A stretch of DNA of 64,000 nt. Source: Streptomyces sp. CMB-StM0423. Lineage in GTDB: Bacteria; Actinomycetota; Actinomycetes; Streptomycetales; Streptomycetaceae. The position numbers and the translations under genes are program-made. The stretch's first letter is position 1, and the number at the start of each line of letters is the position of its first letter. Below, in pieces: positions 40,533-48,789 of this stretch. The notes beneath the pieces were generated by a model. It was not told the DNA's origin. It saw only the letters and a program-made list of their open reading frames with translations, and did not search any database. The stretch lies in assembly GCF_002847285.1 (NCBI RefSeq), contig NZ_CP025407.1, positions 2,296,501 through 2,360,500 on the forward strand, in the 5' to 3' direction.

Positions 40533-41009
40533 TCAACGGGTGTGTGGCCGCGGGGCGGCAGGGGTGGCAGGCCGTGGCGCTGGCAGCGTGTGGGGCGGTG
40601 GTCCGGGCCGGGGCACGGGCCCGGGTCGGGTGAGCTGCGGGGAGCGGGAGCGTGCGGCGTGGGTGCGGGCGCTCAGCGGCCGTCGGGCCATGCCCAGACG
40701 GTGGCCGACGGTGTCGTAGACGTCGTTGCCGGCACGGGGCCTGACGGCGATGACGTGGATCTCCTGCCGGTGCGGCGAGTCCGGCGGTGCCGGGCGGAAG
40801 CCGTAGATGATGCGCCAGTCTTTGCGGTCCATGGCGACCTTGCGGTAGCCCGCGAGGTCGCCGTCGAGACGTTCCCCGAAGGCCCGTGCGTTCACGATGT
40901 CTTCCAGGTAGGACAAGGTGAAGTCGCGGATGTCGCCGGGCGCCTGCAGCAGATCGGTCAGAGCACGGGGATCGAAGCTCAGGCCGAAGGTCTGCCGGTT
41001 CCTGCTCAC
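40533..41009 (-). CDS. RelE/ParE-like protein with basic C-terminal extension
   Basis: The 158-aa protein starts at a GTG overlapping the DUF4913 stop (GTGA). Residues about 1-100 follow the RelE/ParE fold pattern: RQTFGLSFDPRALTDLLQAP, LSYLEDIVNARAFGERLDGD, LAGYRKVAMDRKDWRIIYGF and EIHVIAVRPRAGNDVYDTVG. The KVAMDRKDWRIIYG part is the usual central strand. RelE toxins cut mRNA on ribosomes and ParE toxins target gyrase. The basic, proline-rich tail is unusual, and no small antitoxin gene sits beside it; the partner, if any, would be DUF4913. It may not be a toxin. Confidence 0.6.
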   Translation of the reverse strand: MSRNRQTFGLSFDPRALTDLLQAPGDIRDFTLSYLEDIVNARAFGERLDGDLAGYRKVAMDRKDWRIIYGFRPAPPDSPHRQEIHVIAVRPRAGNDVYDTVGHRLGMARRPLSARTHAARSRSPQLTRPGPVPRPGPPPHTLPAPRPATPAAPRPHTR

Positions 41010-41641
41010 GACCCGGCCCCGTCCGCTCTGGGGGGCCGGGCGCTGTCCGCCGCATTCGCTGCCGTACGCGCGGACGGCGCGGGGCCGGGCAGGATGCGGT
41101 GTGCGGGCCGGTCGGGTGAGGTCATGCAGGCCGACAGCGGGCCGCCCGGTGACCGGATCGCCGCGACGGCGTGGGTGAGGAAGTCCCGGTGCCACACGAA
41201 CAGGCCCGCGAGCCCGGCGTCGGGTTCCTTGTGCTGCTGGTAGGCGAGCCACAGGGCGTGGAGCCAGGCGACGACGTCGTCGTGCTCCTGCCACTGCAGG
41301 CACCACGGTGCGGCGGTGGTGACCTCCGCTCCGTAGACGGGGAGGAGGAAGTCATCGACCCAGTCCGACAAGGCGTCGAGTTCGTCCTCGTGCTCCTGTC
41401 CGTCGAGTTCCAGGATCGGGCGGGGCTCCGGCGGCGTCGCGGGAGGTCCGCCGAGCCCCGGCATACCGAACGCCGCGAACGGCGAGGCGCCCGGTTGGGG
41501 CGCGGATGCGAGGCGGTCGAGCTGCTGGGCCTGCTGCTGCGACTGCTGCATCAGCCGGCGCACGCTCGCCTCGACCCCCTCCAACTGAGGGTCCGGTACG
41601 CGAACGGGCTCCACCCCGTCGGTGGATTCGGATTCGGGCAT
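41006..41641 (-). CDS. DUF4913-domain protein
   Basis: The 211-aa protein has a coiled-coil, glutamine-rich N-terminus (LMQQSQQQAQQLDRLASAPQ). The DUF4913 core follows: ALSDWVDDFLLPVYGAEVTT, WCLQWQEHDDVVAWLHALWL, DAGLAGLFVWHRDFLTHAVA. DUF4913 genes are frequent on Streptomyces plasmids and integrative elements next to transfer genes. It overlaps the RelE-like gene by GTGA and is followed upstream by the DNA methyltransferase gene. Confidence 0.8.
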   Translation of the reverse strand: MPESESTDGVEPVRVPDPQLEGVEASVRRLMQQSQQQAQQLDRLASAPQPGASPFAAFGMPGLGGPPATPPEPRPILELDGQEHEDELDALSDWVDDFLLPVYGAEVTTAAPWCLQWQEHDDVVAWLHALWLAYQQHKEPDAGLAGLFVWHRDFLTHAVAAIRSPGGPLSACMTSPDRPAHRILPGPAPSARTAANAADSARPPRADGAGS

Positions 41642-41713
41642 GAGGGGGCAGACCTCCTACGAGGCGGGAAGAAGAGGGAGTGCGGGATCTTCACTGGCCG
41701 GCGGGTGGAGGGC

Positions 41714-42469
41714 TCAGGCGGTGAGCACCACGTCGTCCTGGGTGAGGGTCTCCTGGAGCGTTTCAGTGAGGCGGTCGGATGCGATCGACGCGTAGTGCGC
41801 TGACTTCTCCACCCCGATGAAGTCGCGGCCCTCCAGGAGGGCGGCGACGCCGGTGGAGCCGGAGCCGGCGCAGAAGTCGAGGACCGTGCCGCCGGGCGGG
41901 GAGATCTTGACCAGCTCGCGCATCACGGACACCGGCTTCTGGGTGATGTGCCGGCGCCCCGCCCCGGAAGGCTGCGACCCGGAGTACATGCCGTCCAGGT
42001 AGACGGGGTTGCGGGAGCCGTCGATCGCCCCCTTCGACGCCCAGACGATGAACTCCACGTTCTGGGTGAACCGACCCTTCTGCGGGCGGGCTTTCGGCTT
42101 GTGCCAGGCCAGTACCCCGCGCCACAGCCACCCGGCGGCCTGGATCGCGTCCGTGGTGATGGGCAGTTGGCGCCAGTCGGTGAACAGCAGCCCGGTTCCG
42201 CCGTCACGGGTGAGGCGGTGGGCTTCGGTCATGATCTGCGTCAACCAGAAGCCGTAGCTGCGCTGGTCCATGTTCTCGCCTGTGAAGTCGGGGAGGGTGT
42301 TCTTGGCGTCGGCTGAGGTGTACTTCTGCTTCGCGGAGCGTGTCGTACGCTCTTTCGCTGTCCGCCCGCCGGAGTTGTAGGGCGGGTCGGTGATGACGGA
42401 GTCGACGCAGTCGTCCGGCAGACCGGAAAGAACGGTGAGAGCGTCGCCCTGGTGGAGGGAAAAAGGCAA
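41714..42469 (-). CDS. DNA (adenine or cytosine-N4) methyltransferase, orphan
   Basis: The core contains the catalytic DPPY motif early (VITDPPYNSGGRTAKERTTR, residue about 27) and the SAM-binding motif late (LDFCAGSGSTGVAALLEGRD, residues about 205-225). This permuted beta-type order is typical of phage and plasmid methyltransferases. Between them lies the usual target-recognition part (KARPQKGRFTQNVEFIVWAS and ITQKPVSVMRELVKI). A TTG at 42469 gives 251 aa; the open frame extends further upstream but crosses the palindrome cluster and is not supported. No endonuclease gene is nearby, so it probably protects or marks plasmid DNA. Confidence 0.85.
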   Translation of the reverse strand: MPFSLHQGDALTVLSGLPDDCVDSVITDPPYNSGGRTAKERTTRSAKQKYTSADAKNTLPDFTGENMDQRSYGFWLTQIMTEAHRLTRDGGTGLLFTDWRQLPITTDAIQAAGWLWRGVLAWHKPKARPQKGRFTQNVEFIVWASKGAIDGSRNPVYLDGMYSGSQPSGAGRRHITQKPVSVMRELVKISPPGGTVLDFCAGSGSTGVAALLEGRDFIGVEKSAHYASIASDRLTETLQETLTQDDVVLTA

Positions 42470-42603
42470 AGACAGACCCCGATTCGGGTGGAAGCACCAA
42501 AGTGACTCCCTCTCGCATGCGCGTCCTCGCGGGCCAGATCTAGGCGTTGCAGAAACCCAGGGGCCACGTGAGGCGAGGAAGGCGCGGAGAGCGAAGGGGA
42601 GTC

Positions 42604-42722
42604 CAAAAACTGTATCCGCGAAAACGGCGACGGCCAAAAAGTCCGCTGCTGAGGTGCCGGTTTCCGGCACCTCAGCGCCGACTATTTGGTCAACCGCAGA
42701 TCTGCGTCTACAGTTTTTAGAC
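42604..42722. promoter_or_regulatory. Nested palindromes between the methyltransferase and transfer genes
   Basis: Three symmetric elements lie in 119 bp. AAAAACTGTA at 42605-42614 is repeated inverted as TACAGTTTTT at 42710-42719. Between them is GCTGAGGTGCCGG (42648-42660), which pairs perfectly with CCGGCACCTCAGC (42664-42676) around TTT. Next comes CGCAGATCTGCG at 42696-42707. The central one contains the GTGCCGG-N3-CCGGCAC motif of the HTH gene. The site lies upstream of two divergent units and is the best operator, partition or origin-like element of the window. Confidence 0.6.
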
Positions 42723-42910
42723 CGCCCGGCGCCCCCACGCCGCTTGCCGCTTCCCCCATCACGCCGCACCGCGACCGCCCCCTCGGCGGCGCCCCGGTCA
42801 CGGCCTGATCACCCGGGCGCGCTGCAACACGCCGCGGTCCCTTCCTCGATCGCCGGCAGGCGATACGGGACGCCGGGCACGCACATCCCCTCCCCGAAGG
42901 GCACCTCCCC

Positions 42911-42973
42911 ATGACGTCTTGCTATCCGCCCATGCCGACTTGCGCTGATGTGCGTGCGGTTCGCCCGGGTTGA
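42911..42973 (+). CDS. 20-aa leader ORF coupled to the transfer operon
   Basis: An ATG at 42911 opens a 20-codon frame (MTSCYPPMPTC and onward) whose TGA (42971-42973) overlaps the TTG start of the transfer hydrolase gene. GAAGGG lies upstream. The overlap suggests that the hydrolase is translated mainly by coupling, since it has no ribosome binding site of its own. Whether the peptide has a role is unknown. Confidence 0.4.
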   Translation: MTSCYPPMPTCADVRAVRPG

Positions 42974-44097
42974 AGGCGCTGGCCGCCGTCCTCGGCGTCG
43001 TCTTCCTTTCCCCGTTCCTCATCGCCGGCGCCGGCATGATGCTGGCTTCCTCCAGCGACGCCGCAGTGAGCGCCGAGTCCGCCGGCAGTTGCCTGACCGA
43101 TGCCGACAGCGCCGAGATCACCGATCAGGTCGCCCGGATCCTCGACGGGACGCCCGGCAAGGACATCCGCATCGAAGGGCTGGATCTGCCCGAAGAGCAG
43201 GTCCCGCACGCGGCGACGATCGTGGCCACCGGCCGCTCGCTGAACGTCCCCGCGAAGGGGCAAGTCATCGCGCTCGCGACGGCGCTGCAGGAATCGCGGC
43301 TGCGCAACCTCACCTACGGCGACCGCGACAGCCTGGGTTTGTTCCAGCAGCGTCCGTCCCAGGGCTGGGGCACCGCGCAGCAGATCCGCGACCCTGTCTA
43401 CGCCAGCGAGCAGTTCTACCAGCGCTTGCTCACCGTGGACGGCTGGCAGCAGATGACCATCGCCCAGGCAGCGCAGGCCGTCCAGAAGTCCGCCTACCCC
43501 GACGCCTACGCGCAGTGGGAGGGCCTGGCCACCGCCCTGCAAGCGGCCGTCACCGCAACCTTCCCCACCGGCGACGACGAGCGGTCCGCGGATCCGGACT
43601 CCTCCGCCGGCGGCACCGGCTGCGCCGGGGAGCCGGACGGTTCCGGCTTCGGCCCCATCCCCGAGGGCAGCGTCCCGAAGGGATACCGGATCCCCCGGGA
43701 CGCCGATCCGAAGGCGCGCACCGCGATCGGGTGGGCGATGCGGCAGCTCGGCACGCTCTACCAGTGGGGCGGCTCCTGCACCGACGCGCACGGCCCCGAC
43801 CCGATGGGGCGCTGCGACTGCTCCAGCCTGATGCAGCAGGCGTACGCGCACGCCGGCATTCCACTCACCCGCACCACCTACACGCAGATCAACGAAGGCA
43901 AGCCGGTCCCGCACCACCCGCCCGGCCGGCTCCGGCCCGGTGACCTGATCTTCAGCCGCGGCACCGCGGCCCGCCCCGACCACGTCGGGATGTACATGGG
44001 CCGGGGCCTGGTCATCGAGGCACCGCGCACCGGCAAGCCCGTGCGGATCACCCCTCTCGCCGACTGGACCGTCCTCGCGGTACGCCGCGTCCTGTAA
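42970..44097 (+). CDS. Bifunctional lytic transglycosylase / NlpC-P60 hydrolase of the transfer system
   Basis: The 375-aa protein has an N-terminal membrane anchor (MKALAAVLGVVFLSPFLIAG). A lysozyme-like domain follows with the catalytic-type Glu in IALATALQESRLRNLTYGDR and the SLGLFQQRPSQGWG signature. The C-terminal NlpC/P60 domain has catalytic Cys284 in GRCDCSSLMQQAY and His in DHVGMYMGRG. These enzymes open peptidoglycan locally so that the secretion channel can be built. The TTG start is supported by coupling to the leader ORF. It is the first gene of the transfer operon. Confidence 0.9.
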   Translation: MKALAAVLGVVFLSPFLIAGAGMMLASSSDAAVSAESAGSCLTDADSAEITDQVARILDGTPGKDIRIEGLDLPEEQVPHAATIVATGRSLNVPAKGQVIALATALQESRLRNLTYGDRDSLGLFQQRPSQGWGTAQQIRDPVYASEQFYQRLLTVDGWQQMTIAQAAQAVQKSAYPDAYAQWEGLATALQAAVTATFPTGDDERSADPDSSAGGTGCAGEPDGSGFGPIPEGSVPKGYRIPRDADPKARTAIGWAMRQLGTLYQWGGSCTDAHGPDPMGRCDCSSLMQQAYAHAGIPLTRTTYTQINEGKPVPHHPPGRLRPGDLIFSRGTAARPDHVGMYMGRGLVIEAPRTGKPVRITPLADWTVLAVRRVL

Positions 44098-44237
44098 CAC
44101 CCTGCCGCCCGGCCACCGCCCCGGACGGATCGCCGCGGCCCCCTCCTGCGCCCCAAGCGCGCCTTCCGTACGGCCTCTCCCCCCTTTCCCGCCGCCGCTT
44201 TCACCTGCCCGCGTATACGAGGAGCCCCGCTGCCCCC

Positions 44238-44552
44238 ATGCCCCTCCCCCTCCCAGACCGCTTGATCCACCTCGCCTACGACCCCGGAATCTCGCCCAAG
44301 GGCGGCGGACTGCCCGGCCTTTCCGTGCTGAAGAACGTCGTCAACTCGATCAACCTCTTCGGCATCGTGGCCGTCGTCGGTGCCCTGGCCGTCTCGCTCG
44401 GCGTGTGGGCCTGGGGCCACCACACCGGCGGCCACCAGGCCGAGGCCAACGGCAAGAAGGGCGCCGTCGTCGCCACCGGCGCCGCCCTCGGACTCGGCGC
44501 CGCCAACGGCATCGTGTCGTTCTTCTCCAACCTCGGATCGCAGGTCCAATGA
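44238..44552 (+). CDS. DUF6112-type membrane protein (VirB2-like)
   Basis: The 104-aa protein has two hydrophobic helices (INLFGIVAVVGALAVSLGVW and GAVVATGAALGLGAANGIVS) separated by a short basic loop (GHHTGGHQAEANGKKG), the pattern of the small DUF6112 proteins in actinobacterial type IV secretion operons. These resemble VirB2 pilin subunits. It overlaps the next gene by ATGA. A 140-bp gap separates it from the hydrolase gene. Confidence 0.75.
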   Translation: MPLPLPDRLIHLAYDPGISPKGGGLPGLSVLKNVVNSINLFGIVAVVGALAVSLGVWAWGHHTGGHQAEANGKKGAVVATGAALGLGAANGIVSFFSNLGSQVQ

Positions 44553-45250
44553 GGCAGAAACGATTCCCCACCCACGCCTTGCCCTCCCACCGGACCGGGA
44601 ACCCGGGCGGCCGACGCGCCGCGGTCGCCGCCGTGGTCATCGCCGCCCTGCTCGCCATCACCGCCGCCGTCGCCTTGCTGTCCGGCAGCCAAGACGGCGA
44701 CTCGGCCACCAAGCGCGCAGTCCCTTCGCCGTCGAGCAGCGCGCCGTCTACCGAACCGGCCCAGCCGTCGGTCCCGGCGTCGGAGTCCGGGTCCGTGCCC
44801 GGGCCTCCACAGACCGGCGAGCCGGTCGCCTTCGCGAAGGCGGCGGCGAAGATGCTGTGGTCCTACGACACCCGCACCACCAGCCGCACCCAGCAACTCG
44901 ACGGCATGCGCGCCTGGATGACCAGCGAGAGCCGGTACGCGGACTGGGCGTCGGTGGCCGGCCTGGTGCCCGATCCGCTGCTGTGGTCGCGGATGGCCGA
45001 CCAAGGCCAGCGCGCCACCGCCACCATCGCCGAAGGCCATTTCCCCGCCGCGTTCACCCAGGCTCTGGCTGAGGATCCCACGGCGATCACCGAGGCGTAC
45101 GTCTACGCCGTCACCGTCACCGGCAAGCAGAAGATCGCCTGGAACAAGCGCGGCGGCGGGGCCGAGGCGCGGGCGGTGACGCTGGCCGTGCAGTGCCGTC
45201 CGGGCCGCGCCTGCTCCCTGGCCGCCATCGCCCCGAGCGTCGCGCCGTGA
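44549..45250 (+). CDS. Membrane-anchored transfer protein (TcpC/VirB8-like candidate)
   Basis: The 233-aa protein has a basic cytoplasmic start, one transmembrane helix (AAVAAVVIAALLAITAAVAL, residues about 24-44), a serine/proline linker, and a soluble domain (AKAAAKMLWSYDTRTTSRTQ, WMTSESRYADWASVAGLVPD, AYVYAVTVTGKQKIAWNKRG). This single-helix plus extracytoplasmic alpha/beta layout is that of the VirB8/TcpC assembly factors. The start overlaps the DUF6112 stop. Confidence 0.65.
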   Translation: MRQKRFPTHALPSHRTGNPGGRRAAVAAVVIAALLAITAAVALLSGSQDGDSATKRAVPSPSSSAPSTEPAQPSVPASESGSVPGPPQTGEPVAFAKAAAKMLWSYDTRTTSRTQQLDGMRAWMTSESRYADWASVAGLVPDPLLWSRMADQGQRATATIAEGHFPAAFTQALAEDPTAITEAYVYAVTVTGKQKIAWNKRGGGAEARAVTLAVQCRPGRACSLAAIAPSVAP

Positions 45251-45283
45251 CCCGCACCCCGCGCGAGAAGGGAGCAGTACCGC

Positions 45284-46654
45284 GTGGCGTTCTGTGACAT
45301 CCCGGTAGCGGGCAGGCTCTGCGACGTTGACGACGCGGCCGGTTTCGTGGCCGACCCGGGCAAGGCCATCGGCGACTGGATGGCCGAATCCGCGGGCGAA
45401 CTCGCCGTTGCCGCGGTCGACCTGGCCGCCGAGGGCGTCGACACCACCACGAAGGTCGACCTGAACGCCGGCTGGTTCCGCGACAACTACGAGACTCTCC
45501 TGCCGCTCGGCTTGGTGCTGCTCGTCGCGACGTTCTGCGCGCAGCTCGTCCGCGCCGCCATCCGGCGCGACGGACAGGCCCTCACCCAGGCGTTCACCGG
45601 CACCGCCGCCGGTGTCCTGTTCGCGTTCTGCGCCATCGCCGTGACCACGGTGGCCGTCGAAGTGGTCGACGCCCTGTCCGCCGGCCTGCTGAAGAGCGCG
45701 GACATGAGCATCGAATCCGCCGTCCGCCGCACCGTCAAAGTCCAGATGATCGCGTCGGTTTCCCCGCTGGGCTGGCTCGTCTCGGTCGTCGCCGGACTCG
45801 GCGCCGCGGTCGGCGCCCTCTTTTACTGGGGCGTGATGATGGTCCGCAAGGTCGGCATCCTCGTCATGGTCACCCTGGCGATCTTCGCCGCCGCCGGCGG
45901 CGGCTGGGAAGTCGCGCGCCGCTGGCGCAAGGGCTGGATCGAAGCCACCGCCACCCTCGTCGTCAGCAAACTGCTGATGACGGTGATCTTCGTACTCGGG
46001 GTCTCTGCCATGGGCAGGTCCGACGCGAAGGACGGTGCCGCCGCGCTCGCCGACGTCATGGCCGGCATCGTCATCATGGCGATGGTGCTGCTGTGCCCGT
46101 ACGCGGTGTTCAAGTTCGTGCACTGGGCAGCCGACACCGACGGCGAGTCCCTGCACCGGGCCGGCGGCACCGGAGCCCAGATCGCCCGGGCCCACGGCGA
46201 GAAGGCAGCCCGCAAGGCCGCCGCAGCGGCCACCGCCGGCGCCGGAGGCGGCGCAGCAGCCGGAAGCCAGACCGGAGCCGCATCGCCCGGCGGTGAAACC
46301 GCCGGCGCAGGCGGGTTTCCCGGCGACATCGCCGCCAACCCCACCGGCGGAACCGGCAAGGAAGCCCAGCCCGGCCGGAACGCAGGCAGCCCGTCTTCGG
46401 GCGGGGCCGGCAAGCCGAGTCTGGACAAGGCGCTCCAGCCCGCTCCGATGAGCGTGTCCGACGACACCAGCAGCCAGGTGGGCGGCAGCCCCGGGCCCGC
46501 CACTCCCCCGTCGAGCAGCGGCTCCGGGCCCGGGAGCAGCTGGCAGTCCGCGCCGCCGACGACCAGCCCGCCGCCGCAGCGCACCCCGGCGACCGGTGCA
46601 CGCCACGCCCCGGCCGGCGGGGCGGCCGAACCGCCACCGCCTGCCGGCCCGTGA
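45284..46654 (+). CDS. VirB6/TrbL-like polytopic membrane protein
   Basis: The 456-aa protein starts at a GTG (45284, GGAG upstream). After an N-terminal extracytoplasmic part (AFCDIPVAGRLCDVDDAAGF) come about five to six hydrophobic helices (LLPLGLVLLVATFCAQLVRA, LFAFCAIAVTTVAVEVVDAL, ILVMVTLAIFAAAGGGWEVA, LLMTVIFVLGVSA, IVIMAMVLLCPYAVFKFVHW). A long alanine/glycine/proline-rich cytoplasmic tail of about 150 residues follows. This matches the VirB6-type channel proteins of actinobacterial type IV secretion. Confidence 0.8.
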   Translation: MAFCDIPVAGRLCDVDDAAGFVADPGKAIGDWMAESAGELAVAAVDLAAEGVDTTTKVDLNAGWFRDNYETLLPLGLVLLVATFCAQLVRAAIRRDGQALTQAFTGTAAGVLFAFCAIAVTTVAVEVVDALSAGLLKSADMSIESAVRRTVKVQMIASVSPLGWLVSVVAGLGAAVGALFYWGVMMVRKVGILVMVTLAIFAAAGGGWEVARRWRKGWIEATATLVVSKLLMTVIFVLGVSAMGRSDAKDGAAALADVMAGIVIMAMVLLCPYAVFKFVHWAADTDGESLHRAGGTGAQIARAHGEKAARKAAAAATAGAGGGAAAGSQTGAASPGGETAGAGGFPGDIAANPTGGTGKEAQPGRNAGSPSSGGAGKPSLDKALQPAPMSVSDDTSSQVGGSPGPATPPSSSGSGPGSSWQSAPPTTSPPPQRTPATGARHAPAGGAAEPPPPAGP

Positions 46655-46736
46655 CCCTCCGCCCAACCGCCGGGGGCGGGAGACGTACGCCGTCTGCCGC
46701 CCCCGGGGTCCACCCGCGAACCCAGGACCTGCCTCG

Positions 46737-48209
46737 TTGACTGATCCTTCCGCCGCGCCGGTGACGGTGAAGTTTCCGCACCGGTCCCGCCGCGGCATCC
46801 TCCTGGGGCTCTCGCTGCCCCAACTCGTCCTCGTCTCCAGCACGCTGGCGCTGCTGCTGATGGCGGTGGTGACCACCGGGCTCCTCGGCGCCATCGTCCT
46901 GGCCCCGCTGTGGGCGGCCTCCGCTGCGCTGGTCGCGGTGCGCCGGCACGGCCGCTCCCTGATCGACTGGGCGCCGATCGTCGCCCGCTACGCACACCGC
47001 CGCCATACCGGGCAGACCCTGTGGCTTGCCCGGCCCGTCACCCGGCCCCGGCGCGACGGCATCCTGCACCTGCCCGGGGCCGCCGCCGCCCTGGCGGTGG
47101 TCACCCCCGGCGACTCCGCCAACGGTGCCGCGGCCGTGCACGATCCGCACCGGCACACGTTGACCGCCATCGCCCGCGTCACCGGCCCCGCGTTCGTCCT
47201 CCTCGACCCCGCCACGCAGAACCAGCACGTGACCGGCTGGGGACGCGCCCTGGCCGGGATCGCCCGGAGCGGGCACATCGCCGCCGTGCAGGTGCTGGAG
47301 CGCACCGTCGCGGACAGCGGCGACGGCCTCGCCCGCCACTTCACCCGCAACGGACAGGCGCAAGCACCGGTTGCCGGGCAGATCTACTCCGAACTCCTCA
47401 CCTCCGCCGGCCCCGCCGCCGCCCCTCACGAGACCTACCTCGCCGTCTCCCTCGACCTCAAAGCCGCCCGCCGTCTCATCGCGCAGGCCGGCGGAGGGCT
47501 GACCGGCGCGTTCACCGTCATGGCGCAGACCACCACGTCCGTCGCCCAGGCCGCCCGCAACGCGGGACTGCTGGCCACCGGCTGGCTGACCGCACGGGAG
47601 ATCGCCGCGGTCATCCGCACCGCCTACGACCCGAACGCGCTGGCCGCTCTCCAGCAGTGGTCGAGCACCGGCCGCGCCGAAGCCGAGCCCGCCGCGGCCG
47701 GGCCCGTCGTGCAGGTCGAGGAGTACGACCGCCTGGCCACCGACAGCGCACGGCACACCACCTACTGGGTGGAGAACTGGCCCCGCACCGAGTCGAACGC
47801 CGGATTCCTGCACGGGCTGATGTTCACCCCCGGCGTGCGGCGCACCCTGTCACTGATCTACATCCCGCAGGGCCTGCAAGCCGCGCTCCGGGACGTCCAA
47901 AGGAAGAAGGCCGCGATCATCGCCGACGCCAACGAGCGCGCCCGCCGCGGGCAGGTCGACAGCGAGGAAGACTCCGTCGAGTACGCCGACGTCAAAACCC
48001 GCGAACGCCAGCTCCTCGCCGGGCACGCGGACGTGGCCCTGACCGGGCTGGTCACCGTCACCGCCGCCACCGACGCCCTCCTGGACACCGCCTGCGCCCA
48101 GATCGAAACCCACGCCGTCACCGCCGGCGTAGACCTGCGGCGCCTGAACTACCAACAGCCCGACGCCTTCACCATCACCGCGCTGCCGCTGGCCCGCACC
48201 GCCCTGTGA
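46737..48209 (+). CDS. SCO6880-family transfer protein
   Basis: The 490-aa protein starts at a TTG (46737) with AGGAC upstream. Two N-terminal helices (LSLPQLVLVSSTLALLLMAV, TGLLGAIVLAPLWAASAALV) are followed by a soluble region with WLARPVTRPRRDGILHLPGA, HETYLAVSLDLKAARRLIAQ and TTYWVENWPRTESNAGFLHG, as in the SCO6880 family. It is found directly upstream of the VirB4-type ATPase in Streptomyces transfer loci. The soluble part resembles the N-terminal half of VirB4 proteins, so this and the ATPase at 48786 may together correspond to one VirB3/VirB4-type unit. Confidence 0.85.
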   Translation: MTDPSAAPVTVKFPHRSRRGILLGLSLPQLVLVSSTLALLLMAVVTTGLLGAIVLAPLWAASAALVAVRRHGRSLIDWAPIVARYAHRRHTGQTLWLARPVTRPRRDGILHLPGAAAALAVVTPGDSANGAAAVHDPHRHTLTAIARVTGPAFVLLDPATQNQHVTGWGRALAGIARSGHIAAVQVLERTVADSGDGLARHFTRNGQAQAPVAGQIYSELLTSAGPAAAPHETYLAVSLDLKAARRLIAQAGGGLTGAFTVMAQTTTSVAQAARNAGLLATGWLTAREIAAVIRTAYDPNALAALQQWSSTGRAEAEPAAAGPVVQVEEYDRLATDSARHTTYWVENWPRTESNAGFLHGLMFTPGVRRTLSLIYIPQGLQAALRDVQRKKAAIIADANERARRGQVDSEEDSVEYADVKTRERQLLAGHADVALTGLVTVTAATDALLDTACAQIETHAVTAGVDLRRLNYQQPDAFTITALPLARTAL

Positions 48210-48327
48210 TCGCCGGCGTTCCCCGGCGCTTCCGCCAGAGCCCGCCAGGAGCACTGCTTCCGCCACCGCCCCCCGGGGGGGGCGACTTCTACCCGCGCCC
48301 CCTGGGCTCGGGCAGGAAGGACCATCA

Positions 48328-48789
48328 TTGACCCTGCGCCCGCCTCCCGACGATGCGTACCCCTACCTGCGCGCCGCGAGCGCCGGAATCCGCCACCACA
48401 CCCGCGCCCAGAAACACACCGACCCGGCACCGCCAGCGGGCCGTCCGCACCTTGACGTGCTGCACGCCCACCTGACCACCGTGCACCAGCTCCTGGACCA
48501 CCTCGCCGAGACCACCCGGCCCGGGCACCCGGCGGCCGGCCGCCGTCTGGCCGCCGCGCACACCCGCCTGTGGCAAGCCGCCGCCGAACTCCACGACGCC
48601 TTCCACCTGCTGCCCAGCCACACCGCGGCAGACGACACCGAGGCCCGCACGTGCCGTCCGGAACGGCTGCCCGAAGGGCCGCCGGTGCTCACGATCTGCC
48701 AGCGGCACCTCGCCGCCGGGCACAGCATCCGCCGCAAGACCACCCCCGCCGACCACCGGCAGCCCCGCACCACCAGCTGCACGCGATGA
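48328..48789 (+). CDS. Hypothetical protein of the transfer operon
   Basis: The 153-aa protein starts at a TTG (48328) behind AGGAAGGACC. It reads TLRPPPDDAYPYLRAASAGI and has a His-rich helical middle (HLDVLHAHLTTVHQLLDHLA, RRLAAAHTRLWQAAAELHDA) and two late cysteines (ARTCRPERL, LTICQRHLA). The stop overlaps the start of the ATPase gene (ATGA). It may be a small accessory of the channel; function unknown. Confidence 0.55.
   Translation: MTLRPPPDDAYPYLRAASAGIRHHTRAQKHTDPAPPAGRPHLDVLHAHLTTVHQLLDHLAETTRPGHPAAGRRLAAAHTRLWQAAAELHDAFHLLPSHTAADDTEARTCRPERLPEGPPVLTICQRHLAAGHSIRRKTTPADHRQPRTTSCTR

Noticed and set aside
40533..41641. Classical RelBE toxin-antitoxin pair
   Set aside because: The partner is a 211-aa DUF4913 protein rather than a small DNA-binding antitoxin, and the RelE-like protein has a long basic tail; kept only as RelE-like.
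41714..42469. Restriction-modification system
   Set aside because: No endonuclease gene is adjacent on either strand, so only an orphan methyltransferase is claimed.
42390..42914. 174-aa plus-strand ORF ending on the leader ORF
   Set aside because: It is antisense to the methyltransferase N-terminus and runs through all the palindromes; low-complexity product. The ATGA overlap at its end was noted but judged accidental.
44276..46995. 872-aa and other long minus-strand ORFs over the transfer operon
   Set aside because: High GC keeps the opposite strand open; the plus-strand genes have transmembrane helices, stop/start overlaps and family matches.
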